64,000 nucleotides of DNA from contig JAKVOO010000001.1 in the NCBI GenBank assembly GCA_022482735.1, forward strand, positions 1,335,004-1,399,003, written 5' to 3'. The position numbers and the translations under genes were made by a program. The stretch is from Bacilli bacterium. GTDB taxonomy: Bacteria > Bacillota_I > Bacilli_A > RFN20 > CAG-826. Below, piece by piece: positions 46,549 to 55,392 of the stretch (its first letter is position 1; every line of letters begins with the position of its first letter). The notes under the pieces are model-generated. The model had not been told where the DNA came from. It ran no database searches and was given only the letters and a program-made list of their open reading frames with translations.

Positions 46549-47886
46549 CTATTTTTTATTCATCAATGGAAAGTGAAAATTCGCCCGGTAAAATAAATTA
46601 TTTTCCAATTTTACACTATCGTAGGTGACGAATCCTGAATACCTGTTCATTATGTGATCAAATATTTTCACGCCAAGGCCATGATTGTCTTTATCCGCCT
46701 TGGTCGAATGGTGATTGTTTATTTTATGACTTACGCCATTCATAATAGAAATGATAAACCAATCGTTTATGCATTTGGTTTCGATAAAAATTTTTCTTAT
46801 GGCTATTTTGTCGGATAAAAAATACTCGTAAGCATTATCGAGAGCATTATAGAAAAGACGGATCAAATCGAGATCATTAATTTTAATCTCTTGGGGAATC
46901 ATCAGTAGACAGTCGATGCTGACATCAATTGCTTTTAATCGTTTTTTATAGTCCCGAATAATGGCATTAACTAAATAAGAATTGGAGTATTGTCCCTCTA
47001 ATTCATTTAAGCTTGAAAAATCATCATCTAGTTTATTTAAAATTTTTATAGCAGCATTATTGTTATTCTCCGCAACTAACTGACGTATTGCCTGATGAAT
47101 TTTAATGTGATCATGTTTAAAATGACTGATACCTTCGCGATATTGTTCAAAATCTTGATAATGTTTTAGTTGCAGACTTAATTGCTGTTCATAATACTTT
47201 GCATTGCTTTTTATTTCGATGGCGTTATTGATATCAGTAAGCTTTATTCTTAAGAAAAATTCTAATATTTCAATAGCAACCGTATAAAAAATTAAGACAC
47301 CATTAAACCAGCCGATTGATAAACTATGGCGATTTCCATCACCAAGAAAAAACAGGAAAACAACAGCAATCGCTTGAAAAACAGACATTGCTTGCATCAT
47401 ATGCGGATTCTCAAAGAAAAGCTTTATTTTTTTAAAACGGACCAGATTAGTGAAAATGATAAACATTAGAATAGAAAGAATCATCGCTAAGCCATAGGCC
47501 AAATAGTGAATTTCTAAATTATCTAGCATGGCTTGCGAATCATATGAGTTTTTTATCAATGAGATAATTGCGGTCGTAAACACAAGTGAAGTATAGATTT
47601 TAAATACATAACGAAGACTTACAAAAAACGAAGTGCGCCAATTAGTTTTGAAAAGCAAATAGAATTGAATATAGAAAGCGCCGACAAGTAATATTTCTCG
47701 AAGATAAAACATGGATGAAAGAAATGGCCAGCGGGATATATAAACTAACATAGATAAAGCAAGGGTAATTATTGCAGGGACATAGTGTTTAAAGCGAAAA
47801 GAAAGGCATTCTCGGTAGAATTTAATAACCCAAAAAAGATAAGCAAGAGTGGGTAAACTTGCCAAGAAAAAATATAATATTTCCAT
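46549..47886 (-). CDS. AgrC-like sensor histidine kinase (GHKL)
   Basis: The 445-residue protein has six or seven transmembrane helices (about 1-215), a coiled linker and a GHKL kinase. The phospho-acceptor lies in HFKHDHIKI (His258 by alignment with AgrC). The ATP-binding N-box is YNALDNAYEY (Asn347/351), and NHGLGVKIFD is the G-box. This is the agr/com-type peptide-sensing kinase layout. No AgrB/AgrD genes lie nearby, so the signal is unknown. It follows its response regulator gene by 7 bp in one operon. Confidence 0.87.
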   Translation of the reverse strand: MEILYFFLASLPTLAYLFWVIKFYRECLSFRFKHYVPAIITLALSMLVYISRWPFLSSMFYLREILLVGAFYIQFYLLFKTNWRTSFFVSLRYVFKIYTSLVFTTAIISLIKNSYDSQAMLDNLEIHYLAYGLAMILSILMFIIFTNLVRFKKIKLFFENPHMMQAMSVFQAIAVVFLFFLGDGNRHSLSIGWFNGVLIFYTVAIEILEFFLRIKLTDINNAIEIKSNAKYYEQQLSLQLKHYQDFEQYREGISHFKHDHIKIHQAIRQLVAENNNNAAIKILNKLDDDFSSLNELEGQYSNSYLVNAIIRDYKKRLKAIDVSIDCLLMIPQEIKINDLDLIRLFYNALDNAYEYFLSDKIAIRKIFIETKCINDWFIISIMNGVSHKINNHHSTKADKDNHGLGVKIFDHIMNRYSGFVTYDSVKLENNLFYRANFHFPLMNKK

Positions 47887-47893
47887 TATTCAT

Positions 47894-48613
47894 TTACTCT
47901 CCTAGAAGAAAATGGCTAAAAGCCTTTTCAAAAGTCTCACGGAAGTGAACAGACATTTTTAAAGTTTCCCCTGTTCTTAAAAAAACTTGACTTGCTGAAA
48001 CTTTATAAATATACGAAAAGTTGACAATTTGACTGCGACTTATGCGTGCAAAATGGCCGGGTTTTAACCTTTTTTCCAGCGAATTAAATCCATCATAAAA
48101 ACTTATATTTTCTAAATCATCCATAACAATAAGCACTTCCCGTCCAAAATTTTCGAAATACTTGATGGTTTTGATTGGTATTGAAAAAGTTGTATTGACC
48201 TTTTGATATACAAATAAATCATTCGAATTATTACCAATATGTTTAAATACATTGTTTAAAACTTGCTCAAACTTCTCTTCATCTTGATTTTTAACCAAGT
48301 AATAAAAAGGGTTAGCCGCAAATGAAGAAAGGGCAAAATCTTTGGAGGTCGTGAGAAAAATTATTTGAACGACATCATTTTTTTCTCGCACCTGTTTCGC
48401 AATTTCCACACCATTGGCATTACCAAGTAGAATATCAAAAACAATCAAATCAAAAGAGAACGGATTCTTATCAAGGTAGAGCATAAAATTTTTTTCACTT
48501 GAAAACACTCTTATATCGATCTGCCATCCGTTTTTCTTTGCTAAGGAATTAATGAGATCACGATAAAAGTTTAAAACACTGTTTTCATCGTCGCATAGGG
48601 CAATGTGATACAT
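47894..48613 (-). CDS. LytTR-family response regulator (AgrA-like)
   Basis: The 239-residue protein has a receiver domain (Asp8/Asp9, phospho-Asp60 in IVFDILLG) and a C-terminal LytTR DNA-binding domain (about 135-235) with ARISRSQIVNFSYI. Such regulators bind pairs of about 9-bp direct repeats one helical face apart (21-22 bp period). Exactly such repeats lie in its own upstream region (48680-48710) and in two more intergenic regions nearby, so it is the likely regulator of the secretion locus. Confidence 0.9.
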   Translation of the reverse strand: MYHIALCDDENSVLNFYRDLINSLAKKNGWQIDIRVFSSEKNFMLYLDKNPFSFDLIVFDILLGNANGVEIAKQVREKNDVVQIIFLTTSKDFALSSFAANPFYYLVKNQDEEKFEQVLNNVFKHIGNNSNDLFVYQKVNTTFSIPIKTIKYFENFGREVLIVMDDLENISFYDGFNSLEKRLKPGHFARISRSQIVNFSYIYKVSASQVFLRTGETLKMSVHFRETFEKAFSHFLLGE

Positions 48614-48679
48614 AAGACGAATCCTCCTACATTTTTATTTTCACATATCCACTTTAAAAGTAAAGAACGAAAAATTTCA

Positions 48680-48710
48680 TTTCAATACTAAAAAATATTG
48701 TTTCATTACA
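48680..48710. promoter_or_regulatory. LytTR-type direct-repeat site 1
   Basis: TTTCAATACT (48680-48689) and TTTCATTACA (48701-48710) are spaced 21 bp start to start. The site lies between the divergent response-regulator gene and the first exported-protein gene, so it could autoregulate the two-component system and activate the secretion operon. Confidence 0.65.
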
Positions 48711-48776
48711 CGATACTACCAAAAATCATCCAGTGCATATATTTTACTTCTATCAAATGAAAGTGAGATAAAAAAC

Positions 48777-49329
48777 ATGAAAAAAGCGACTGGAAAGATT
48801 TCTATTCTATCAATATTGGCTTGTTTAAGCCTGGCTGGAACGGGATTAGCGGCTTGGATTTTTGGCGTTGAGGGTATATATGATTACTCCGCTAACGTTG
48901 GAGTAAACGTAACCCCAGGTGAGGAAATATCGGATGAGATTGCTTTTGAAGTCCGGGAAGACCTGCTAAAAGTGTACCTTGAACTAGATCAATCAGCAAT
49001 TACATTCAAATCTCGAGCGGGAAGTGAATATCTCGAAAGTGATGTTTCTTTCCCATCAGTAACCTATAGATGTGATTGGTGAAATTACTACACCTGATGT
49101 GCACTTGGAACTTAGTTACGAATGGACCATATCAAGTGGATTGGCTAGGTATGTTTCATTGACTGGTGGTGTTAGTGGCTCTTGGCTCGACGGAATAGCT
49201 ATTTTGGTTCCAACCTTGGAGTTCACCCCATTAAAACCATCGAACATATTAGAGCATCAAGAAATGATTGAGGTGCTTATTGGCGAAGCAATTACTTTGA
49301 ATCTTCATGCTGATGTTGTGCCCGATTAA
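48777..49329 (+). pseudogene. Exported protein 1, SipW-type signal peptide, frameshifted
   Basis: The N-terminus has Lys residues, a hydrophobic core and LAGTGLAAWIFG, the small-residue-plus-aromatic cleavage zone of SipW-dependent exports (TasA/camelysin type). The first frame ends at 49082. The second continues VIGEITTPDVHLELSYEWTI to 49329, joined by one indel near 49068-49072, giving about 183 residues. It is paralogous to the proteins at 49372 and 51718 (shared YLELDQ, Y-x-W strand and late hydrophobic strands). I infer a secreted beta-rich matrix or fibre protein. It is the first gene behind LytTR site 1. Confidence 0.65.
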
Positions 49330-49371
49330 TTAAACGGGGCTTGTGGGAAAGTTTTAAAAAGAGAGAAAAAT

Positions 49372-49971
49372 ATGAGAAAAAACAATTTAAAAGTTTCATT
49401 AATTACGGTTGTTTCCTGCCTATCACTAGTTTCAGTGGGTTACGCGGCTTGGGTTTTTGGCGGGGCCGATTATGCTGACGATAAAGAGTTTATTGGTGTG
49501 GTTGTCACGCAAACCAGCGATAGCGTTGGGGCAGTTACAGTTTTAGATGATTTATCAAGTTGGTATTTAGAATTAGATCAAGGTGGTATTTCTTTTAAAG
49601 TAAAAGCCAGGTGATCAATCGGCAGAAAGCGACTCGGCACCAGATCCTTATAGCATCACGGTTGGATATAGCCACGAAGGCGTTACGGAAACAGAGATTG
49701 AAGCGTTAACATTCACATATACGTGGATACTAACTGACGATATTGAAGGGCGGCAAGCTAATGCTTTAGCGGACTATATAGAAATTTCTGGCGGTAGCGA
49801 CAATAGCAAAAGTGGAACATGGATCCAACAGGCACTGGCGAAGATGAAATTTCTTTACCTACTTTTACCTATACAAATGAACCGACAACTAGTGCCGAAT
49901 TGGCAGCTATGCTTGCGGCGGTTGCAGATTGCAAAATTGTCTTAGATGTGTGTGCCTTTCTTCCACAGTAG
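49372..49971 (+). pseudogene. Exported protein 2, SipW-type signal peptide, two frameshifts
   Basis: The signal peptide ends SVGYAAWVFGG. Frame 1 runs to 49614 (SSWYLELDQGGISFKVKA). Frame 2 continues GDQSAESDS through FTYTWILTDD to SKSGTW. Frame 3 continues DPTGTGEDEISLPTFTY to the stop at 49971. A missing G at about 49822 explains the second break. The restored protein is about 199 residues and paralogous to exported proteins 1 and 3. The function is inferred only from family resemblance and locus. A GAGAGAAA ribosome site precedes ATG. Confidence 0.62.
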
Positions 49972-50041
49972 TTCCGTAATAATTTTTATAAAATTAAAAA
50001 TTAGGATTAGCCTAACTTTTATGGAATAGGGAGAAACAAAT

Positions 50042-50989
50042 ATGAGTGCTTTAGAAATAGCCATTATCATTAGCATGATAGTGGCTTCTGTTAGTATTAT
50101 TTGCTTTTATATATTAGCTTTAAAAGCCATTTATATAAAAGAAAAGTTTTTGATTGATATTGGCAGTTATGATCAAGACATAGCTAATTCATCTGATAAG
50201 ATCAAAAAAGGAAATAACTTTTTTGATAGCTTAATAAACTCACTAATTATTTTGCTATGTGTGGCGATTATCGGTACTATGGCATACACAAAATTTAGTG
50301 GTGAATTATTTCCATATAATGATTCCACCACTTTGGTCGTAGCTTCAAAATCGATGAGCTATACTAGTAAAACAAACAAAAATAAAGGGTATATAACGGC
50401 TGAAATGGAAGCTCAACAATTTGATTTGGGTGACATTATTATCATTGATGATAAGCCGGTAGAAGAAGACATAACTCTCTATCAAATTTACGCTTACAAA
50501 AAAGATGGAAAAACAATTATCCATCGCTTGTACGAAATTAATAGAGGTGATACGAACACTTATCTATTTCGGGGTGACGCTAATATTGGGTCGGACGATA
50601 AATATGTTAATTATGAAGATATTATTGGAGTTTATAACCGTGTCCTCATTTCCGACATTGGGATGGTGGTTTTATTTTCGCAAAGTTACTATGGATTTTA
50701 CATTTTGCTTAGCATAGTTACAATCTTGACTGCATCATCAATATTTGAAAGAAAAATATATCTTCTTCTTAAGAAGCGAGCTTCAAGAAGTATTCTAATT
50801 GCGCCAATAATTGAAAATAATGAAACTGTCAAAGAAACTTTACAAAGCGATCTGATAGATGATACGGAAGAAACTGAAAGTTCTTCTTCAGATCGAAAAA
50901 ACAAGAAACGTTTTATCGGCAAAATTGTTTGGAATAGCAAAAGGCATAAACCAAAAGAAGTGGAGCCTGAGCAAAATGACAAAGAATAA
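50042..50989 (+). CDS. ER/SipW-type signal peptidase I, long form
   Basis: The 315-residue membrane protein carries an S26B-type signal peptidase core. The nucleophile lies in ASKSMSYTS (Ser104), the general base His replaces Lys in IIHRLYEI (His161), and the Asp lies in FRGDAN (Asp179) before EDIIGVY. Two N-terminal helices (about 5-30, 63-83) and one or two after the core hold it in the membrane. An extra charged C-terminal tail of about 75 residues is unusual. It should cleave the SipW-type signal peptides of the two exported proteins upstream. GGGAGAAA precedes ATG. Confidence 0.85.
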   Translation: MSALEIAIIISMIVASVSIICFYILALKAIYIKEKFLIDIGSYDQDIANSSDKIKKGNNFFDSLINSLIILLCVAIIGTMAYTKFSGELFPYNDSTTLVVASKSMSYTSKTNKNKGYITAEMEAQQFDLGDIIIIDDKPVEEDITLYQIYAYKKDGKTIIHRLYEINRGDTNTYLFRGDANIGSDDKYVNYEDIIGVYNRVLISDIGMVVLFSQSYYGFYILLSIVTILTASSIFERKIYLLLKKRASRSILIAPIIENNETVKETLQSDLIDDTEETESSSSDRKNKKRFIGKIVWNSKRHKPKEVEPEQNDKE

Positions 50990-51576
50990 GCATTCGCTTT
51001 TCTTTAATTCAAAGAAAAAGCAAATTCAAACATTAGAAGACGAAAAAAAGGTTCTTAATCAACGGATAGCCTTTCTTATGGAAATAATTATTTTAAATAA
51101 GAATACCTTAACCCAGGAATCAAAGTTTAGACTTTTAACCATTCCTGAAATCCGTGAATCCATAAACTTGACCGAATCGGTAGAACCGTTTAGCGAACTT
51201 CAAGGTAAAATAAGAAAAAAAAGACTGACCTTTATCGAACGCATAAATCAATTAAGCCCAGAAGTAATAAACAACTATCAAATTTTACGTGAAAAACTCA
51301 TTGCCTGATGGTTATAAGCCACGAATCAGTAGAAATAAGGAAAGCTTTTATTCTCATAGAGATATAGCCTGTTCGCTGGTTGCTTTTAAATCGCACATCC
51401 GTGTTTTTCTTGCTCTTGATCCAAGAAGATATATTGAATCCGGCATTCCGTTTGGCAACGCCTCGACCATTGAAAAATATGAGAAAACACCATTAGTCAT
51501 TAAAATCAATAAAAGTAAACTGTCTTTAAAGCGAACATTATTATTAGTCAGTAATCTTGGCGAGTCAATTAAATAG
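50976..51576 (+). pseudogene. Unknown protein with conserved ALDP domain, frameshifted
   Basis: The first frame (50976-51308) begins with a coiled region, and the second continues LPDGYKPRISRNKESF through VFLALDPRRY to 51576. The junction near 51293-51300 needs one indel to give a single protein of about 199 residues. The C-terminal half resembles a domain I have seen in uncharacterised Bacillota proteins (RIS..ESF, then LALDP), with no known function. No signal peptide, so probably cytoplasmic. Its start overlaps the signal peptidase gene by 14 bp, so it is coupled to secretion. Confidence 0.5.
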
Positions 51577-51605
51577 TAGAAAAATTTACGTTACTTCAGT
51601 AGATA

Positions 51606-51636
51606 CTTCATTACTAAAAATTGTTATTTCATTACA
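51606..51636 (+). promoter_or_regulatory. LytTR-type direct-repeat site 2
   Basis: CTTCATTACT (51606-51615) and TTTCATTACA (51627-51636) are again spaced 21 bp. The site lies 81 bp before exported protein 3. The right half is identical to that of site 1. Confidence 0.65.
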
Positions 51637-51717
51637 GTCATAGTTTTATGCACATAAATTTTTTGTTAAAAAGCATACATTCGTTTTACACTCAATAAAT
51701 TTGGAGGAGTAATAAAT

Positions 51718-52264
51718 ATGAAAAAAACAAAAGCCGGATTAGTCTACTTAATTTCACTATTTGCCCTATCGGGTACTGTTTTTGCTTCTTGGACCTTCGC
51801 TGGGACGGGAACGACTAATACCTCGGGTGAAATCAGCATCGATTTTTCTAGTACTACGACATCGGTCGGAACGGTGGAAATAACATCTACTTTAGGCAAT
51901 TATAAGTTAGTCTTAGGCGGGCCAGAAGATGGCGATATTACTATAAGTCCTGCTACGGCTATTGCTTATACGTGGACTGCTCCTGGAGATATGGCGGGCT
52001 TTACGGTTGCAGCTGCGTGCACCTGGACATTAGATGCTAGTCTTGATAATTATATTAGTATCGCTACTAATGCAACAACCAATGCTTCAAATCTTCAAAG
52101 TTCACTTTATGATAGTATCTACACTGGTTCAATTAACCTACCAACATTCACTTGGGAGGTTGGTGCAGGCTCCGACTACGCAGGCACTATATAATACAAT
52201 GAAGACATCAATTGGAACGGAAAATCTTAATTTATCAATTGTTGTCACAGTCACTGCTGCTTAA
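51718..52264 (+). pseudogene. Exported protein 3, SipW-type signal peptide, frameshifted near the end
   Basis: The signal peptide ends SGTVFASWTFAG. The body has Thr/Ser-rich beta strands (AYTWTAPGDM, CTWTLDASLDNYISI, NLPTFTWEVGAG). The first frame stops at 52194; another frame supplies the family-like end LYNTMKTSIGTENLNL then VVTVTAA to 52264, implying one indel at 52160-52190. The restored length is about 181 residues. The fold and repeats of Tyr/Thr-Trp strands match exported proteins 1 and 2. GGAGGAG precedes ATG, and LytTR site 2 lies upstream. Probably a secreted structural or adhesive protein. Confidence 0.65.
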
Positions 52265-52298
52265 ATTAACCGTTGATTAGAATTGAAATTTTAAATAT

Positions 52299-52329
52299 AA
52301 GGGCATCTTTTTAAAGAAGGATGCCCTTT
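52299..52329 (+). terminator. Hairpin after exported protein 3
   Basis: AAGGGCATC pairs with GATGCCCTT, with further pairing inside the loop. The T-tract is weak, so it may allow partial read-through into the signal peptidase gene and set a high exported-protein to peptidase ratio. Confidence 0.6.
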
Positions 52330-52365
52330 AGCAAATATTGTTTTATAGGAGTAATGCGATACATT

Positions 52366-52548
52366 ATGGATCAAAAAAGCAAAATCTTTTTTCTATTATT
52401 GGTCATTATAGGCGCGGCTATTTTAATTGGAGCAACAGTCGTTTATTTTTCACTTTACAAAAAAGAGCAAAAGAAAATTGATGATGGCGTTTTAGATAAA
52501 GAGATAATTGAGGGAAAATGTCTAAAAAGAAAAAGTCAAAAGCAATAG
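52366..52548 (+). CDS. Small single-helix membrane protein
   Basis: The 60-residue protein from ATG 52366 (or ATG 52354, closer to TAGGAG) has one transmembrane helix (FFLLLVIIGAAILIGATVVY) and a charged tail. It overlaps the signal peptidase gene by 31 bp, so it is coupled to it. A helper of the peptidase or of the exported protein is possible, but nothing is known. Confidence 0.45.
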   Translation: MDQKSKIFFLLLVIIGAAILIGATVVYFSLYKKEQKKIDDGVLDKEIIEGKCLKRKSQKQ

Positions 52549-53144
52549 CTTTTTTTGAAACGATTTTTTTTCTTTTTCTAATTCTTAGTCTAGGTCTTAT
52601 CATCTTCTCAAAGTTTACGAGTGATTACTTTATATTTGGCAATAATGGGGTATTGGTTGTTGGATCAGATTCGATGAGCCAAACTAGTACCGTTAATGCG
52701 GAAATTGGTTATATATCTTTAGAAATGGAAGACGAGCAATTTTCTAAAGGAGATTTTATTCGAATAAAAAAGAAGCCACAAGAGGAAGAAATGACAGTTT
52801 ATAATATTTATCTTTATAAAAACGAAAAGGGAATTACGATTATTCATCGCCTTTACGATATTGACAATGATGCGGAAAAACCAAGTTATGTTTTTCGAGG
52901 AGACGCCAATCAATTTAGCGACTGGCCTAATGTTTATTACGATCAAATTATCGGTGAATTTGATGGCGTATTTATTCCAAAGGTTGGGCATTTTGCCTTA
53001 TTCTTACAAAGTAACTTTGGGACCTTATATGTTTTCTTCTTGCTTACGCTTTTTTCAATTTCTGCTTTTTTTGACAATGCTAATAGTTCTTTATATAAGA
53101 AACGTCGAAAACTAATAGAAGCAAATGATGATATTAAGCAATAA
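52518..53144 (+). CDS. ER/SipW-type signal peptidase I, short form
   Basis: The 208-residue protein repeats the S26B core: nucleophile in VVGSDSMSQTS (Ser52), base in IIHRLYDI (His110) and FRGDAN (Asp129) before DQIIGEF. One helix precedes (about 10-32) and one follows the core. It is clearly related to the longer peptidase at 50042 but lacks its tail, so each exported-protein group has its own peptidase. GAGGG precedes ATG 52518. Confidence 0.85.
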   Translation: MSKKKKSKAIAFFETIFFLFLILSLGLIIFSKFTSDYFIFGNNGVLVVGSDSMSQTSTVNAEIGYISLEMEDEQFSKGDFIRIKKKPQEEEMTVYNIYLYKNEKGITIIHRLYDIDNDAEKPSYVFRGDANQFSDWPNVYYDQIIGEFDGVFIPKVGHFALFLQSNFGTLYVFFLLTLFSISAFFDNANSSLYKKRRKLIEANDDIKQ

Positions 53145-53216
53145 ACGCATTTTTTGATTTGATAAAACAAGCAATAATAATTCAACCCATCAATAGGTGT
53201 TTCAAGGAAAATTTAC

Positions 53217-53918
53217 ATGAAAAAACCAAATTTTATTCTACTTGGGATTATTCCCATTACAGTAGGTTGTAAAGCAAATATAACTAAGCTGCCTCCGGAT
53301 AGTTACTCTTTGCGCTTTGATATCAATGATTATGTGTTCACTAGGTCTATTTCCCATAATGACGCCTATTCAATTATTGAATATGCTCTAACTGATTATT
53401 TTAAATTTCCCTTTTGTAAAGAGACTGCTATTGAAGTATATAGTCAAGCGAATCGGCAAATGACAAAAACACAAAAAGTCTTTATCGATGAAACAAATTT
53501 ATATCTTCAATTGTCGGCTTTAAGTGAAGGGGAAGAAAATATAGTTAATGAGTATTATTTAACCGATACTATTGGTTATGGGAAAAACTATGTAACTAAC
53601 AATCAACTGATAATTACTGGCGAGGCCTTAGTCACGATCAATGCATTATTTCGTTTATCCGTACTTCCTTATTCTGATTTACAGGCTATTGATGACATAG
53701 AAAAATATAGCGGGGGAATACTCTCTGATGGAAACTATTTACTTCAGTTTCGCAATGTTAGAACGAAGACGATAGTGCGATATATTATTAGTCCCGATAA
53801 AAGTATTTTATTCGATAGTAGAACTACCAAGGATGAAACTGATGAATCGTTTACAGATCGCACTTTTCGCAATAGTAGCAACGTATTTATACCCGATTGG
53901 GTTCAAGCACTCGTTTAG
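53217..53918 (+). CDS. Probable lipoprotein of unknown function
   Basis: The 233-residue protein starts MKKPNFILLGIIPITVGC, a signal peptide with a plausible lipobox (TVGC, Cys18). The mature part is mixed alpha/beta with no motif I know. It lies between signal peptidase 2 and the EAL protein, 2 bp before the latter's start, so it may be a surface partner of the c-di-GMP protein or of the secretion system. Confidence 0.5.
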   Translation: MKKPNFILLGIIPITVGCKANITKLPPDSYSLRFDINDYVFTRSISHNDAYSIIEYALTDYFKFPFCKETAIEVYSQANRQMTKTQKVFIDETNLYLQLSALSEGEENIVNEYYLTDTIGYGKNYVTNNQLIITGEALVTINALFRLSVLPYSDLQAIDDIEKYSGGILSDGNYLLQFRNVRTKTIVRYIISPDKSILFDSRTTKDETDESFTDRTFRNSSNVFIPDWVQALV

Positions 53919-53920
53919 AA

Positions 53921-55375
53921 ATGAGGATAACCACTATAAAAGTATTTAGTAAGCGTCACTTTATATTATTCTTAATTCCAGTATTTTTTTTCATACTTAT
54001 TCTCGGATTAGGCATAGCTTTATTTGTTGATAAAAAAGCTACTATCGCAATAGAGATTATTTGTTTTTCGTATTTGCTAACTATATTGTATTTGGTTCTT
54101 ATTGCTTTATTCGATACCATCCAAAAAAAGGTAAGACCCCATAAGGATATTAATGCCGATGAAAATAATAAATTATTTCAAACAAGTTTGAATAATCATA
54201 TCAAGAAAGGTTTTATGACTTTCAAAATTATCCATATAGAAATTATAAATTGCACCAGCCTTGAGTTAATAAATGATCGGCAACACCCGCAAAAGCTAGG
54301 TGTCATACTTATAGATTACTTAAAAAAAATATATGGAAACGAAATAGAAGTATACGAATTGGACTTACATTCACTGACGATAATTCTGCTAAGGAAGGAA
54401 GAATTAAAGTGCACACAAGATTATTTTAAAGCGTTCTTTAAAATGGATATCCTTCACAAAGAGCCATTCCCCTTACTATTAAAGTGTGGATGCTCCATCT
54501 ATCCTAATGATGATTCAGACGGAAATCTTCTTTTATTAAAGGCAAAAATAGCCGCAAATTCAATCGCAAATAATCCGGGAAAATACTGGTGTGCATATCA
54601 TCCGTTTCTTGCAAAAGAAATAAGTGATGAGACCAACATACATTTAGCGCTTTGGCGGGCGATAGAAGAAAAAGAAATCACTATTTCCTATCAACCGCAG
54701 ATTGATATTAGAAATAATAGATTTGCCGGTTTCGAGGCGCTTTGCCGGTGGAATAGTTTAACACTCGGTGCAGTAAGCCCCGTGACCTTCATCCCAGTAG
54801 CGCAAAGGTATGGACATATGCCCGAATTAGACGCTTATATAATTAAGCAAGTTTTTACTGATTATAGTCAAATTAAAATTCAGTTTCCAGGAGCTTCAAT
54901 TTCTATTAATGTGAGTTACTATGCCATGCAAGCAGATGCTTTTTTTACTCTAGTAATAGAGGCTTTAAAAATCTATCATGTGAATCCGCAGCATATTACC
55001 TTTGAACTGACAGAGGATCAGCCGATTTTTAATAAAAATAAACTAATTAAGCAAATTCAGAAGTTTAAAAAATTAGGCTTTAAAATAGCGCTAGATGATT
55101 TTGGAACAGGTCACAACAATTTTTCACATCTTTTTGAACTGCCTGTCGATGAAGTCAAAATTGATAGTCGGTTTTTTAGAAATAACTTTGAAGAAAAAAA
55201 TAAGGCGATCATCAAATCAATAATTGCTTTAGCAAACAGCTTAAATTTAAAGGTGATTGCCGAAGGAATTGAGCAACCTGAGCAAAAGAATTTTTTATTG
55301 GAAAACAATTGTTTTTTTATCCAAGGATATCTATATTATCGGCCAATGAAAATTGATGAAATACTAAGAATTTAG
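53921..55375 (+). CDS. Membrane c-di-GMP phosphodiesterase (degenerate GGDEF + EAL)
   Basis: The 484-residue protein has two transmembrane helices (about 11-35, 42-66), a degenerate GGDEF domain (about 85-225, no GG[DE]EF motif) and an EAL domain. All catalytic EAL positions are visible: EAL 272-274, Asn330, Glu362, Asp392/393 in LDDFGTG, Lys413, Glu448 and Gln468. It should hydrolyse c-di-GMP. ATG 53921 follows the previous stop by 2 bp; TTG 53897 is an alternative. Its presence in the operon suggests that surface-protein export is tied to c-di-GMP, as in many biofilm systems. No cyclase is in this window. Confidence 0.88.
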   Translation: MRITTIKVFSKRHFILFLIPVFFFILILGLGIALFVDKKATIAIEIICFSYLLTILYLVLIALFDTIQKKVRPHKDINADENNKLFQTSLNNHIKKGFMTFKIIHIEIINCTSLELINDRQHPQKLGVILIDYLKKIYGNEIEVYELDLHSLTIILLRKEELKCTQDYFKAFFKMDILHKEPFPLLLKCGCSIYPNDDSDGNLLLLKAKIAANSIANNPGKYWCAYHPFLAKEISDETNIHLALWRAIEEKEITISYQPQIDIRNNRFAGFEALCRWNSLTLGAVSPVTFIPVAQRYGHMPELDAYIIKQVFTDYSQIKIQFPGASISINVSYYAMQADAFFTLVIEALKIYHVNPQHITFELTEDQPIFNKNKLIKQIQKFKKLGFKIALDDFGTGHNNFSHLFELPVDEVKIDSRFFRNNFEEKNKAIIKSIIALANSLNLKVIAEGIEQPEQKNFLLENNCFFIQGYLYYRPMKIDEILRI

Positions 55376-55392
55376 CTTTTAATTAACTTGAC

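Noticed and set aside
48777..49329. Exported proteins as agr-type peptide precursors
   Set aside because: They are about 180-200 residues with extended beta-rich bodies, and no AgrB-like processing protease is nearby.
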